Shown here: positions 17,429 through 24,965 of the stretch, one piece after another
Layout of the letters: each line of letters starts with the position of its first letter
How positions within the stretch are numbered: the stretch's first letter is position 1
DNA from: Roseomonas sp. OT10
GTDB lineage: Bacteria; Pseudomonadota; Alphaproteobacteria; Acetobacterales; Acetobacteraceae
Length of the DNA: 64,000 nucleotides
Direction: 5' to 3'
Assembly: GCF_020991085.1 (NCBI RefSeq)
Contig: NZ_CP087719.1
Location: forward strand, 372,001 to 436,000
Made by a program: the position numbers and the translations under genes
Notes under the pieces: generated by a model
What the model was told of the DNA's origin: nothing
Databases searched by the model: none
What the model saw: only the letters and a program-made list of their open reading frames with translations

Positions 17429-17847
17429 CGTCCCCTTACATCCGCTTCCTTGGAGGCGCGCGAACAAGTTCGCCGCACACCTCGAGCCAAAGCCCTGCCA
17501 CGGCGCCACCCACCGGACGGGCAGGTCACGCCGCTACTTGTCGTCTTCACGGACCCTGATGCCGGGCCATGGACCTGGACGTGGCGCGCAGCCAGCCGCT
17601 GGAGGTATCCATGCCACGGATCGGGTCCGACCATGCCGTGATGCCCCGGGGAAGGGCTTACGAAGCCCGGGGCAAAGCCAATATAGGGCGCGGCAACGGG
17701 TTTTCATAATGGAATCATGGCATGTCGCCCATGTCCGACCATCCGGACGGCGCTCGCCCCGCTCTGTCGCATCCGGCCGCTCCGTTCGCGGAACGGCACG
17801 ACCCGCTTTCGTGCCGCCCCGTTCCGGCCTGAGGGACAGCTGACGCC
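17429..17847 (+). promoter_or_regulatory. Divergent regulatory gap (hydrolase / Rrf2 operon)
   Basis: No gene is visible. The gap holds an inverted repeat GCCCCGGG (17643-17650) with CCCGGGGC (17666-17673), and an alternative inner hairpin GGGCTT-acg-AAGCCC. After these come AT-rich words (AATATAGG, TTTTCATAATGG, about 17680-17712) that could be promoter elements for the downstream iron-sulfur operon. Competing hairpins are directly visible; a regulatory role is inference. Confidence 0.35.
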
Positions 17848-18345
17848 ATGCGCCTCTCCACCCGCGCCCGTTACGCCGTGATGGCGATGGCGGAAATGGC
17901 CTCCCGCCGCCGCGAGGCCGGCATCTGCTGCGCCGATGCCGGTCAGGCGCCGATCACCCTGGCCGAGATCGCCACCGCCCAGATGCTGTCCGTCGCCTAT
18001 CTGGAACAGCTGTTCGGCCGGTTGCGCCGCGCCGGGCTGGTCGCCTCGGCCCGCGGCCCGGGCGGCGGCTATCGCCTGGCCCGCCCGGCGGCCGCCATCC
18101 GCATCAGCGAGATCGTCGAGGCGGTGGAGGAGCCCATCGCGGCCACCCGCTGCGACGCGGGGGGCGCCGGCTGCCTGGGTGGCCAGAAATGCGCCACCCA
18201 TGACCTCTGGGCAGAGCTGGGCGAGCAGATCCGGCTGTTCCTGGCCGGCGTCACCCTGGCCGAGGTGGTGGAGGGGCGCGTCCTGGGCCGCGCTGCCTCC
18301 CCGGCCGGCGCCCCGGCCAGGCTGGCCCGCATGGCGCGGAGCTAG
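17848..18345 (+). CDS. Rrf2/IscR-family Fe-S-sensing regulator
   Basis: A 165-residue winged-helix regulator. The helix-turn-helix covers residues 1-60 (MRLSTRARYAVMAMAEMA; LSVAYLEQLFGRLRRAGLV), followed by the wing ARGPGGGYRLARP. The cluster-binding loop has three Cys and a His (C-x6-C-x5-C-x2-H in RCDAGGAGCLGGQKCATH), as in IscR, with one extra residue between the first two Cys. It heads a run of cysteine desulfurases and ferredoxin and very likely represses it when Fe-S clusters are plentiful. The gap to the next gene is about 20 bases. Confidence 0.92.
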   Translation: MRLSTRARYAVMAMAEMASRRREAGICCADAGQAPITLAEIATAQMLSVAYLEQLFGRLRRAGLVASARGPGGGYRLARPAAAIRISEIVEAVEEPIAATRCDAGGAGCLGGQKCATHDLWAELGEQIRLFLAGVTLAEVVEGRVLGRAASPAGAPARLARMARS

Positions 18346-18366
18346 GGGCGACGGTCCCGGCGCAGG

Positions 18367-19473
18367 ATGCTGACCCTCTATCTCGACGCTAATGCCACCG
18401 AGCCGTTGCGCCCCGAGTCGCGGGCAGCGGTGCTGGAGGCGCTGGAGCTCCCCGGCAACCCCTCCTCCGTCCATGCCGAGGGCCGGGCGGCGCGGCGACT
18501 GCTGGAACGCGCCCGGGCGCAGGTGGCGGCGCGCTTCGGGGCGCGGCCGCAGGACGTCGTCTTCACCTCCGGCGGGACGGAGGCGGATGCGCTGGCGATC
18601 CGGGGGCTGGGGGCGGGGCGGCGGGTCCTGGTCGGGGCCACGGAACACCCTGCCGTGCTGGCCGCCACGCCGGGGGCCGCGCGCGTGCCGGTGCGGCCGG
18701 ACGGGGCGCTGGACCTCGACGCCCTGGCGGCGGCGCTGGCGGACGGGCCGCCGGCGCTGCTCTGCCTGATGCACGCCAACAACGAGACGGGGGTGGTCCA
18801 CCCCGTCGCCGAGGCGGCGGCGCTGTGCCGACAGTATGGTGCCCTGCTGCATGTCGATGCGGCGCAGTCCGGCGGGCGCATCCCCGTCTCCCTGGCGGCG
18901 CTGGGCGCGGACAGCCTGGCCGTCTCTGGGCACAAGCTCGGCGGCCCCAAGGGCGCGGGCGCCCTTCTGCTGCGGCCGGGGCTGGAGATCCCCGCGCTGA
19001 TCCCCGGCGGCGGGCAGGAGCGCGGCCGGCGCGGCGGGACGGAGCCGCTGCCCGCCATCGCCGGGCTGGGCGCCGCCGCCGAGGCCGCCGACCCGCCCGG
19101 GGCCGCGCGCCTCGCCGTCTTGCGCGACGCCATCGAGGCGGGCGCCGGCCTGCCCGTGGCCGGCGCCGGGGCACCGCGCCTGCCCAACACGGCATCGCTC
19201 ATCCTCCCCGGCATCCCGTCGGAGACCCAGGTGATCGCGCTGGATCTCGCGGGCGTGCGGGTTTCAGCCGGATCGGCCTGCTCCTCCGGCAAGGTGGCGC
19301 GCTCGCATGTGCTGGAGGCGATGGGGCTGGGCGCGGCGGCCGGCTGCGCCATCCGCGTCTCGCTGCCCTGGAACGCCCCGGCGGAGGCGGCGGAGCGTTT
19401 CCTCTCCGCCCATGCCGCCATGCGCGAACGGCTCTCGAACCGCGCCGCCGCCCGGCCCATCTTCGCGGCATGA
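18367..19473 (+). CDS. Cysteine desulfurase, first copy (NifS/IscS-like)
   Basis: A 368-residue PLP enzyme taking sulfur from cysteine as persulfide. The PLP Lys is in SGHKLGGPKGAG, and the sulfur-carrying Cys in SAGSACSSGKVARSHVL. The N-terminus MLTLYLDANATEPLRPE replaces the usual YLDNxATTP, so it is the more divergent of two tandem copies. Its stop overlaps the second copy by ATGA. Such pairs often split roles between Fe-S assembly and tRNA thiolation, but which copy does which cannot be told here. Confidence 0.9.
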   Translation: MLTLYLDANATEPLRPESRAAVLEALELPGNPSSVHAEGRAARRLLERARAQVAARFGARPQDVVFTSGGTEADALAIRGLGAGRRVLVGATEHPAVLAATPGAARVPVRPDGALDLDALAAALADGPPALLCLMHANNETGVVHPVAEAAALCRQYGALLHVDAAQSGGRIPVSLAALGADSLAVSGHKLGGPKGAGALLLRPGLEIPALIPGGGQERGRRGGTEPLPAIAGLGAAAEAADPPGAARLAVLRDAIEAGAGLPVAGAGAPRLPNTASLILPGIPSETQVIALDLAGVRVSAGSACSSGKVARSHVLEAMGLGAAAGCAIRVSLPWNAPAEAAERFLSAHAAMRERLSNRAAARPIFAA

Positions 19474-20681
19474 GCGAGACGGACGGCCGCCCGATCTATC
19501 TGGACAACCATGCCACCACCCCGCCCGACCCGCGGGTGCTGGCGGCGATGCGCCCCTGGTGGGAGGGCAACATCGCCAACCCCGCCAGCATCGAGCACGC
19601 GATGGGCCGCGCCGCCGAGGCCGCCGTCGAGGCCGCGCGGGAGGAGATCGCCGCGCTGATCGGGGCGGAGGCGCGGGAGGTGGTGCTGACCTCCGGCGCC
19701 ACGGAGTCCAACAACCTGGCGATCAAGGGCGCCGCGCGCTTCGCCGCCTCCCAGGGGAGCGACCGGCGGCGGGTGATCGCCCTGGCGACCGAGCATAAAT
19801 GCGTGCTGGAGAGCGTGCGCGACCTCGCCGCCGAGGGGTTCGAGCCGGTGATCCTGCCGGTCGGCCGCGACGGGCTGCTGGACCCGGAGACGCTGCGCGC
19901 CGCCCTGGCGGAACGGCCGACCCTGCTGGTCAGCGTCATGGCGGCGAACAACGAGATCGGCGTGCTCCAGGACCTGCCGGCCCTGGCCGCCCTGGCGCAC
20001 GGCGCCGGCGCCCTGTTCCACACCGACGCCGCCCAGGCCGCGGGCCGCGTCCCGCTCGACGTGGCGGCGATCGGGGCGGACCTGCTCTCCCTCTCCGCGC
20101 ACAAGATGTACGGGCCCAAGGGGATCGGCGCCCTCTATGTCCGCCGCCGGCCGCGCGTCCGGCTGGCGCCCCTGTTCTCCGGCGGCGGGCAGGAGCGCGG
20201 GCTGCGCTCCGGCACGCTCGCCGCCCCGCTGGTGGCGGGCTTCGGCGAGGCCGCCCGGATCGCCCGGCTGGAAGGCGCGCTGGACACCGGCCGCATCGCC
20301 GGGCAGCGCGACCGCTTCCTGTCCGCGCTGGCCGCCGCCGTGCCGGGGATCGCCCTCAACGGCCATGCGGAGCGCCGGGTCGCCGGCAACCTGAACCTGA
20401 CCTTCCCCGGCGGGGTGGACGCCCAGGCGCTGATGGCCGCTGCGCCGGCGGTCTGCGTCTCCACCGGCTCCGCCTGCTCCTCGGCCAGCGTCGAGCCCAG
20501 CTATGTGCTGCGCGCGATCGGGCTGGAGGAGGCGGCCGCGAGAGCGACCTTGCGCGTGGGGATCGGGCGCTTTACGGGTCCGGCGGATGTGGACCGGGCC
20601 GCGGCGCTGCTCGCGCGGGCCTGGGAGGCCACCCGGACCAGGACACCCACCACCATCACACCCGTAAGGGCGGCGGAGTAG
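19470..20681 (+). CDS. iscS: Cysteine desulfurase, second copy (IscS-like)
   Basis: A 403-residue PLP enzyme closer to classical IscS. It starts YLDNHATTPPDPRVLAAM; the PLP Lys is in SAHKMYGPKGIGALYV and the active Cys in STGSACSSASVEPSYVL. The Cys loop is long, as in group I enzymes that hand sulfur directly to scaffolds and thiolases. The start overlaps the stop of the first copy (ATGA), so they are translationally coupled. No IscU, IscA, HscA or SufBCD gene follows here. The downstream partners are a 2Fe-2S ferredoxin and, a little later, MnmA, which receives sulfur from IscS in other bacteria. Confidence 0.92.
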   Translation: MSETDGRPIYLDNHATTPPDPRVLAAMRPWWEGNIANPASIEHAMGRAAEAAVEAAREEIAALIGAEAREVVLTSGATESNNLAIKGAARFAASQGSDRRRVIALATEHKCVLESVRDLAAEGFEPVILPVGRDGLLDPETLRAALAERPTLLVSVMAANNEIGVLQDLPALAALAHGAGALFHTDAAQAAGRVPLDVAAIGADLLSLSAHKMYGPKGIGALYVRRRPRVRLAPLFSGGGQERGLRSGTLAAPLVAGFGEAARIARLEGALDTGRIAGQRDRFLSALAAAVPGIALNGHAERRVAGNLNLTFPGGVDAQALMAAAPAVCVSTGSACSSASVEPSYVLRAIGLEEAAARATLRVGIGRFTGPADVDRAAALLARAWEATRTRTPTTITPVRAAE

Positions 20682-20689
20682 AACGGCGC

Positions 20690-21019
20690 ATGCCGAAGAT
20701 GACCTTCGTGGAGCGCGACGGCACGCGCAAGGAAGTGGATGCCCCGCTGGGCCTCTCCGTGCTGGAGATCGCGCACCGCCACGGCGTGGATATCGAGGGC
20801 GCCTGCGAGGGCAGCCTCGCCTGCTCCACCTGCCACGTGATCGTGGACGAGGACTGGTTCCCGCGCCTGCTCGACCCGACCGAGGATGAGGAGGACATGC
20901 TCGACCTCGCCTTCGACCTGCAGGAGACCTCCCGCCTCGGCTGCCAGATCGTGATGACGGAGAAGCTGGACGGGCTCGTGGTCAAGCTGCCGGCCGGCAG
21001 CAAGAACGCGGGTGGCTGA
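20690..21019 (+). CDS. fdx: 2Fe-2S ferredoxin (adrenodoxin/Isc Fdx type)
   Basis: A 109-residue ferredoxin with ligands in CEGSLACSTCHVIV and a distant Cys in SRLGCQIVM, the adrenodoxin-type C-x5-C-x2-C-xn-C pattern. The acidic helix DPTEDEEDMLDLAFDL typically docks IscS or reductase. It would feed electrons to Fe-S cluster assembly. It starts 8 bases after the second desulfurase and overlaps the TenA gene by 8 bases. Confidence 0.94.
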   Translation: MPKMTFVERDGTRKEVDAPLGLSVLEIAHRHGVDIEGACEGSLACSTCHVIVDEDWFPRLLDPTEDEEDMLDLAFDLQETSRLGCQIVMTEKLDGLVVKLPAGSKNAGG

Positions 21020-21701
21020 GATCACCCCCGACGGCGCGCCGGGCGGGCTGTTCCGCGCCCTGCGCCACGCGGCCGCGGCGGAGTGGGAGGCCTATTGCTG
21101 GCACCCCTTCGTCCAGGGCCTGGCGGACGGCACCCTGCCGCTTACCGCCTTCCGCCGCTACCTGGTGCAGGACTACCTGTTCCTGATCCAGTTCGCCCGC
21201 GCCCAGGCGCTGGCGGTGGTGAAGGCCGAGAGCCTGGAGGCGATGCGCGCCAAGAGCGCCACCGTCCAGGCGATCATCGGCGAGACCAAGCTGCACATCC
21301 AGTTCTGCGCCGCCTGGGGCCTGACCGAGGCGGACATCCTGGCCGAGCCCGAGGCGCCCGAGACCGTCTCCTACACCCGCTGGGTGCTGGATCGCGGCCT
21401 GGCCGGCGACATCCTCGACCTGGAGGTGGCGCTCGCCCCCTGCACCGTCGGCTATGGCGAGATCGCCCGGCGCATCGAGGCGCATCCCGCCCGCAACCGA
21501 TCCGGCAATCCCTACGAGCCCTGGATCGCCTCCTATGCCGGCGAGGACTACCAGAAGGTCGCCGCCGCCTCCGCCGCGCGGCTCGACGCGCTGGGAAGGA
21601 CCCATGGCGGCGAGGCCCGGCTGCCATCCCTCGCCCGCGCCTTCGCCGAGGCGTCCCGGCTGGAGGCGGAGTTCTGGCAGATGGGGCTGCGGGCGGCATG
21701 A
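21012..21701 (+). CDS. tenA: TenA/thiaminase II family protein
   Basis: A 229-residue helical protein of the TenA family, which hydrolyses aminopyrimidine thiamin breakdown products for salvage. Family features: EAYCWHPFVQGLADGTLP, FRRYLVQDYLFLIQFARA, and the active-site region APCTVGYGEIA with a Cys. The late Glu pair (ASRLEAEFWQMGL) is present. It starts with GTG and overlaps the ferredoxin gene, so it shares the operon. No TPP riboswitch is visible. Its presence between ferredoxin and mnmA hints at a general sulfur/thiamin theme. Confidence 0.85.
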   Translation: MAEITPDGAPGGLFRALRHAAAAEWEAYCWHPFVQGLADGTLPLTAFRRYLVQDYLFLIQFARAQALAVVKAESLEAMRAKSATVQAIIGETKLHIQFCAAWGLTEADILAEPEAPETVSYTRWVLDRGLAGDILDLEVALAPCTVGYGEIARRIEAHPARNRSGNPYEPWIASYAGEDYQKVAAASAARLDALGRTHGGEARLPSLARAFAEASRLEAEFWQMGLRAA

Positions 21702-21718
21702 GGCCCGGGCGTGGCATG

Positions 21719-21881
21719 CGGGGGAGTGACCTCCCCCGCCCCCCCTCCCTTTTTCGGGAGTCCGCCTGGGGTCAGGGGCAGCACCCGTGCCACGCAGGCT
21801 GCGCCTGCGGGTGGGGCGCAGGTCCGGCCAGGCGCGGACTCCTGAAGAAAGGAGGGGGATTCGGGGGAGTTCACTCCCCCG
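21719..21881. repeat. Long imperfect inverted repeat between tenA and mnmA
   Basis: The left arm (21719-21770) begins cgggggagtgacctccccc, and the right arm (about 21828-21881) is nearly its reverse complement over about 52 bases. The roughly 60-base loop contains its own hairpins (CGCAGGC-tgc-GCCTGCG, CACCCG/CGGGTG). Transcribed, it would fold into one long stem just ahead of mnmA. It is unlike the mosaic repeats elsewhere in the window in sequence, but similarly built of palindromes. Confidence 0.75.
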
Positions 21882-21909
21882 AGGCTTCCGCGCCCCCGGA
21901 TTCGACGCC

Positions 21910-23025
21910 ATGAGGATTCTCGTCGCCATGTCCGGCGGCGTGGACAGCAGCGTCGCCGCCGGGCTGCTGCACGAGGCGGGGCACGAGGTGGTCGGCGCCA
22001 CGTTGCAGCTCTACGACCACGGCGCCGCGACCAGCCGCAAGGGCGCCTGCTGCGCCGGGCAGGATATCCACGACGCGCGCGACGTCGCCGACCGGCTGGG
22101 CATCCCGCACTACGTGCTGGACCGCGAGGCGCGCTTCCGTGCCGCGGTGATCGACGACTTCGCCGGCAGCTATGCGAAGGGCGAGACGCCCATCCCCTGT
22201 GTCCGCTGCAACCAGACGGTGAAGTTCCAGGACCTGGTCGAGCTGGCCCGCGACCTGGGCTGCGATTCCCTGGCCACCGGGCATTACGCGCAGCGGGTCG
22301 ATGGGCCGGAGGGGCCGGAGCTGCGCCGCGCGGCCGATCCGGCGCGGGACCAGTCCTACTTCCTCTTCGCCACGACGCGCGAGCAGCTCGCCTTCACCCG
22401 CTTCCCGCTGGGCGCCATGCGCGACAAGGCCGCCGTGCGGGCGGAGGCGGCGCGGCTGGGCCTCGCGGTCGCGGAGAAGCCGGACAGCCAGGACATCTGC
22501 TTCGTCCCGTCCGGCCGCTACCACGAGACGGTGGCGAAGCTGCGGCCGGAGACGGCCGAGCCGGGCGAGATCGTCCACCTCGACGGCCGCGTGCTGGGGC
22601 GCCATGCCGGGCTGGGGCGCTACACGGTGGGCCAGGGGCGGGGCCTGGGCGAGGCCTCCCGCGATGGCGAGGAGCCGATGTTCGTCGCGGCCCTCGACGC
22701 CCCGCGCCGCCGCGTGGTGGTGGGGCCGCGCAGCGCCCTGCCGCAGGTCGAGGCGGTGGCGGGCGAGGTGAACTGGCTGATCGACCCGCCGTGCGGCCGC
22801 TTCGCCGCCCAAGGCAAGTTCCGCGCCCGCGAGGTGCCGCAGCCGCTGACGGCCCAATGGGATGCGGCGGCCGGGCTGCTGCGCGTGGTGCCGGACACGC
22901 CGGTGGTCACGGCGCCGGGCCAGGCGCTGGTGCTCTATGACGGAGAGCGGGTGCTGGGTGGCGGCTTCCTGCGCCGGGCGAACGTCGCCCGCGGGGGCGT
23001 TGACAGCCAGGGCGTGGCGGCCTAA
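21910..23025 (+). CDS. mnmA: tRNA-specific 2-thiouridylase
   Basis: A 371-residue enzyme making s2U34 in tRNA-Lys, -Glu and -Gln with sulfur relayed from IscS. The ATP PP-loop is SGGVDSS at residues 9-15. The two catalytic Cys lie in [12 protein letters not shown] and [11 protein letters not shown]. The central and C-terminal beta-barrel domains are complete. It belongs by function with the two desulfurases upstream, though a long inverted repeat separates it from tenA. It is followed after 19 bases by tRNA-Met on the same strand. Confidence 0.96.
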   Translation: MRILVAMSGGVDSSVAAGLLHEAGHEVVGATLQLYDHGAATSRKGACCAGQDIHDARDVADRLGIPHYVLDREARFRAAVIDDFAGSYAKGETPIPCVRCNQTVKFQDLVELARDLGCDSLATGHYAQRVDGPEGPELRRAADPARDQSYFLFATTREQLAFTRFPLGAMRDKAAVRAEAARLGLAVAEKPDSQDICFVPSGRYHETVAKLRPETAEPGEIVHLDGRVLGRHAGLGRYTVGQGRGLGEASRDGEEPMFVAALDAPRRRVVVGPRSALPQVEAVAGEVNWLIDPPCGRFAAQGKFRAREVPQPLTAQWDAAAGLLRVVPDTPVVTAPGQALVLYDGERVLGGGFLRRANVARGGVDSQGVAA

Positions 23026-23044
23026 CTCGCGGCCATCGCTGGAT

Positions 23045-23119
23045 GGCGGCGTAGCTCAGCGGTAGAGCAGGGGAATCATAATCCCTTGGTCGGTGGTTCA
23101 AATCCGCCCGCCGCTACCA
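23045..23119 (+). tRNA. tRNA-Met (CAT)
   Basis: A 75-base cloverleaf. The acceptor GGCGGCG pairs with CGCCGCT, the D arm is GCTC/GAGC, the anticodon loop is ATCATAA giving CAT, the T loop is GGTTCAAATCC, and CCA is encoded. The form looks like the elongator, not initiator, methionine tRNA; an ATA-reading tRNA-Ile2 cannot be fully excluded. It is 19 bases downstream of mnmA. Confidence 0.93.
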
Positions 23120-23514
23120 GCGATTTCAAGGCATGGATTCGTTGGCGCTCCTTCCGCAGAGCGTTGGACACCGATCCCCTCCCTCAAAGCCGAGCCGACG
23201 TTACGGGCCTGCCCATGGCGGGGCCCGAGTTGCGCTGCCTGCTGGTCGTGAACAGCAAACGGGTTCTCACCCACATCGAAGAGTGTCGATGGGGATCCAT
23301 GGAAGTATGTCACTTGGATTTGAGTCACTGTCACAAGTCGGTAGACATAACATAAAGTTGAGAATGTCTGACCGTACTCAACCGGCTGTCGCATGCGATT
23401 TCTATCTGATTCTCAAGGGTTTTCAAATTTCGGGACTGGATGCGCACTCCTTGCATTTCATTCTCCGCCCAAAAGAAGATGCGCTGCGTCTCGTGCCGTA
23501 ACTTATGAGGGAGA
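23120..23514. other. Lower-GC gap after tRNA-Met, no clear gene
   Basis: This is clearly less GC-rich than the rest of the window, with AT words such as gacataacataaagttgag. Short frames exist on both strands (up to about 120 codons) but lack a good start, codon bias or recognisable motifs. It probably carries the promoter of the Hint-domain gene. The base composition beside a tRNA suggests acquired DNA. Confidence 0.5.
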
Positions 23515-24387
23515 ATGGACGTGCCGACAGCCGCTTACGCGAATGCCTACCTGCTGGACTCTTCCAATGGCGTGGTTCTGAACTTCTCCCTTGTGCCGGG
23601 AGCTGTGACACAACTTCTGGACAGCACCCTGACGACCCTCAACCCCGGTGATGCACTCACGGTGAACCTGGGGGCCGACGTGGGCGTGCCCGCTACCGTC
23701 CTGGGGACGTCCGGAGGTGGCATCGCCGTGGATGTTCTCGGCAGCACAGTGGTCTTCACCGACGTCACCCTGAACGTCGGCGATACTGTGATCATCACGA
23801 CCGAACCCGTGACCGTCTGCTTCCTGGCAGGCACCCTGGTGGCCACGCCGACAGGCCCCAGGCCGATCGAGACACTACAGGCCGGCGACCTCGTCCTGAC
23901 CCACGATGGCCACAGCGCCCCCGTCGTCTGGCTCGGCCGTCAGACCGTCTCCACCACCTTCGCCGATCCGCTGAGCGTCGCGCCCATCCGCATCGCTGCC
24001 GGCGCGCTGGGCGAGGGCCTGCCGCAGCGCGACCTGTACGTCTCCACCGACCATGCGCTGCTGCTCGACGGCGTGCTGGTCCAGGCCGGCAGCCTGGTGA
24101 ACGGGTCCACCATCGCCCGGCAGACGGCGCTGCCCGAGCGCTTCACCTACTATCACGTGGAACTCGCCGACCACGCGCTGCTGCTGGCCGAAGGCGTCGC
24201 GGCGGAGACCTTCATCGACAACGCCTCCCGCCGGTCCTTCGACAACTGGGCGGAGCACCCGGGCGACTCCACGCTGACAGAGCTGCCGTTCCCGCGTGCC
24301 AAGTCGTACCGACAGCTTTCCTCCACGCTCCGCGCGCGCCTGGCGGAACGTGCCGCGGCACTGGCGCCGCCCGCCCAGGCGGCCTGA
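23515..24387 (+). CDS. Hint-domain-containing protein
   Basis: A 290-residue protein. Residues 1-100 are a Thr/Val/Gly-rich beta region with no signal peptide. The Hint (Hedgehog/intein) domain begins at the Cys in VCFLAGTLVATPTG and continues PIETLQAGDLVLTHDG and VVWLGRQTV, up to DNASRRSFDNW. This is the bacterial Hint_2 type often at the end of adhesins in Acetobacteraceae and Rhodobacteraceae. It may cut itself before the Cys. The RBS GAGGGAGA precedes the ATG. Base composition at its 5' side differs from neighbours. The gene ends one base before the stop of the opposite LexA-box gene. Function of the protein in the cell is unknown. Confidence 0.85.
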   Translation: MDVPTAAYANAYLLDSSNGVVLNFSLVPGAVTQLLDSTLTTLNPGDALTVNLGADVGVPATVLGTSGGGIAVDVLGSTVVFTDVTLNVGDTVIITTEPVTVCFLAGTLVATPTGPRPIETLQAGDLVLTHDGHSAPVVWLGRQTVSTTFADPLSVAPIRIAAGALGEGLPQRDLYVSTDHALLLDGVLVQAGSLVNGSTIARQTALPERFTYYHVELADHALLLAEGVAAETFIDNASRRSFDNWAEHPGDSTLTELPFPRAKSYRQLSSTLRARLAERAAALAPPAQAA

Positions 24388-24388
24388 G

Positions 24389-24619
24389 CTAGTCGAGGTC
24401 CATCCCGTACTGGAGGCTTCCTTCCGGCGAAGGAAGCCTCCGCATCACCACGAAGCGGCGCTGGCGCAGATGCGTGGCGATGCGCTTGGCCAGGAAGTCC
24501 CCGTTCGTTCGCAGGCTGTCCGGCAGCGGCATGCCCCGCTCATCCCAGCCCAGCGCGAAGCGCAAGGCTTCCTCGAGGTCGGCGAGTTCGACGGGGACGA
24601 CAGGGTCGGAATCGGGCAT
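24389..24619 (-). CDS. Small hypothetical protein, probable LexA-regulated SOS gene
   Basis: A 76-residue protein (MPDSDPVVPVELADLEEALR...). It has an acidic N-terminal half and a basic middle (AKRIATHLRQRRFVVMRRL), and is not recognised. A perfect GTTC-N7-GTTC LexA box ends 17 bases before this ATG. A TATACG (-10-like, 24628-24633) would put the transcript start at about the ATG, so the mRNA may be leaderless. A GTG two codons earlier (24625) is another possible start. It is convergent with the Hint gene, whose stop codon is almost adjacent. Confidence 0.6.
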   Translation of the reverse strand: MPDSDPVVPVELADLEEALRFALGWDERGMPLPDSLRTNGDFLAKRIATHLRQRRFVVMRRLPSPEGSLQYGMDLD

Positions 24620-24636
24620 GGCCACAGCGTATACAT

Positions 24637-24651
24637 GAACGAATAGAGAAC
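24637..24651 (-). promoter_or_regulatory. LexA (SOS) box, GTTC-N7-GTTC
   Basis: On the minus strand GTTCTCTATTCGTTC is an exact GTTC-N7-GTTC direct repeat, the alphaproteobacterial LexA site. It overlaps the probable promoter of the small gene just downstream, the usual place for LexA repression. Confidence 0.7.
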
Positions 24652-24785
24652 AAAGTACTTTGCGCCTGCGGCCTCCACCGCACCTTGCAAGGCAGGCTTC
24701 TTATGGGCGGATCGTTCGGTGCGGCCGTCCCGGGGGTTGCCTTGCCCCCGGAAAGCCCATAGAAACCGGCCCGTTCCGCTATCCT

Positions 24786-24860
24786 GGGCGCGTAGCTCAG
24801 CGGGAGAGCGTCCCCCTGACACGGGGAAGGTCACAGGTTCAATCCCTGTCGCGCCCACCA
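24786..24860 (+). tRNA. tRNA-Val (GAC)
   Basis: A 75-base cloverleaf. The acceptor GGGCGCG pairs with CGCGCCC, the D arm is GCTC/GAGC, the anticodon stem TCCCC/GGGGA encloses the loop CTGACAC (anticodon GAC), the T loop is GGTTCAATCC, and CCA is encoded. A TATCCT about 10 bases upstream may be its -10 box. Confidence 0.94.
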
Positions 24861-24965
24861 TCCCGCCCCCTTGTCTCCGACAGTACCCTTCACTTGGCGA
24901 CGATGCCGCCTGCCGGTCGGCACCCATGCAGCCTACCCTCCGCCCGCGGCAGGGGAGGACATGCC

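Noticed and set aside
23098-23501. Short frames on both strands in the lower-GC gap after tRNA-Met
   Set aside because: No ribosome-binding site, no recognisable motif, and mutually overlapping; the gap is better read as regulatory or decayed DNA.
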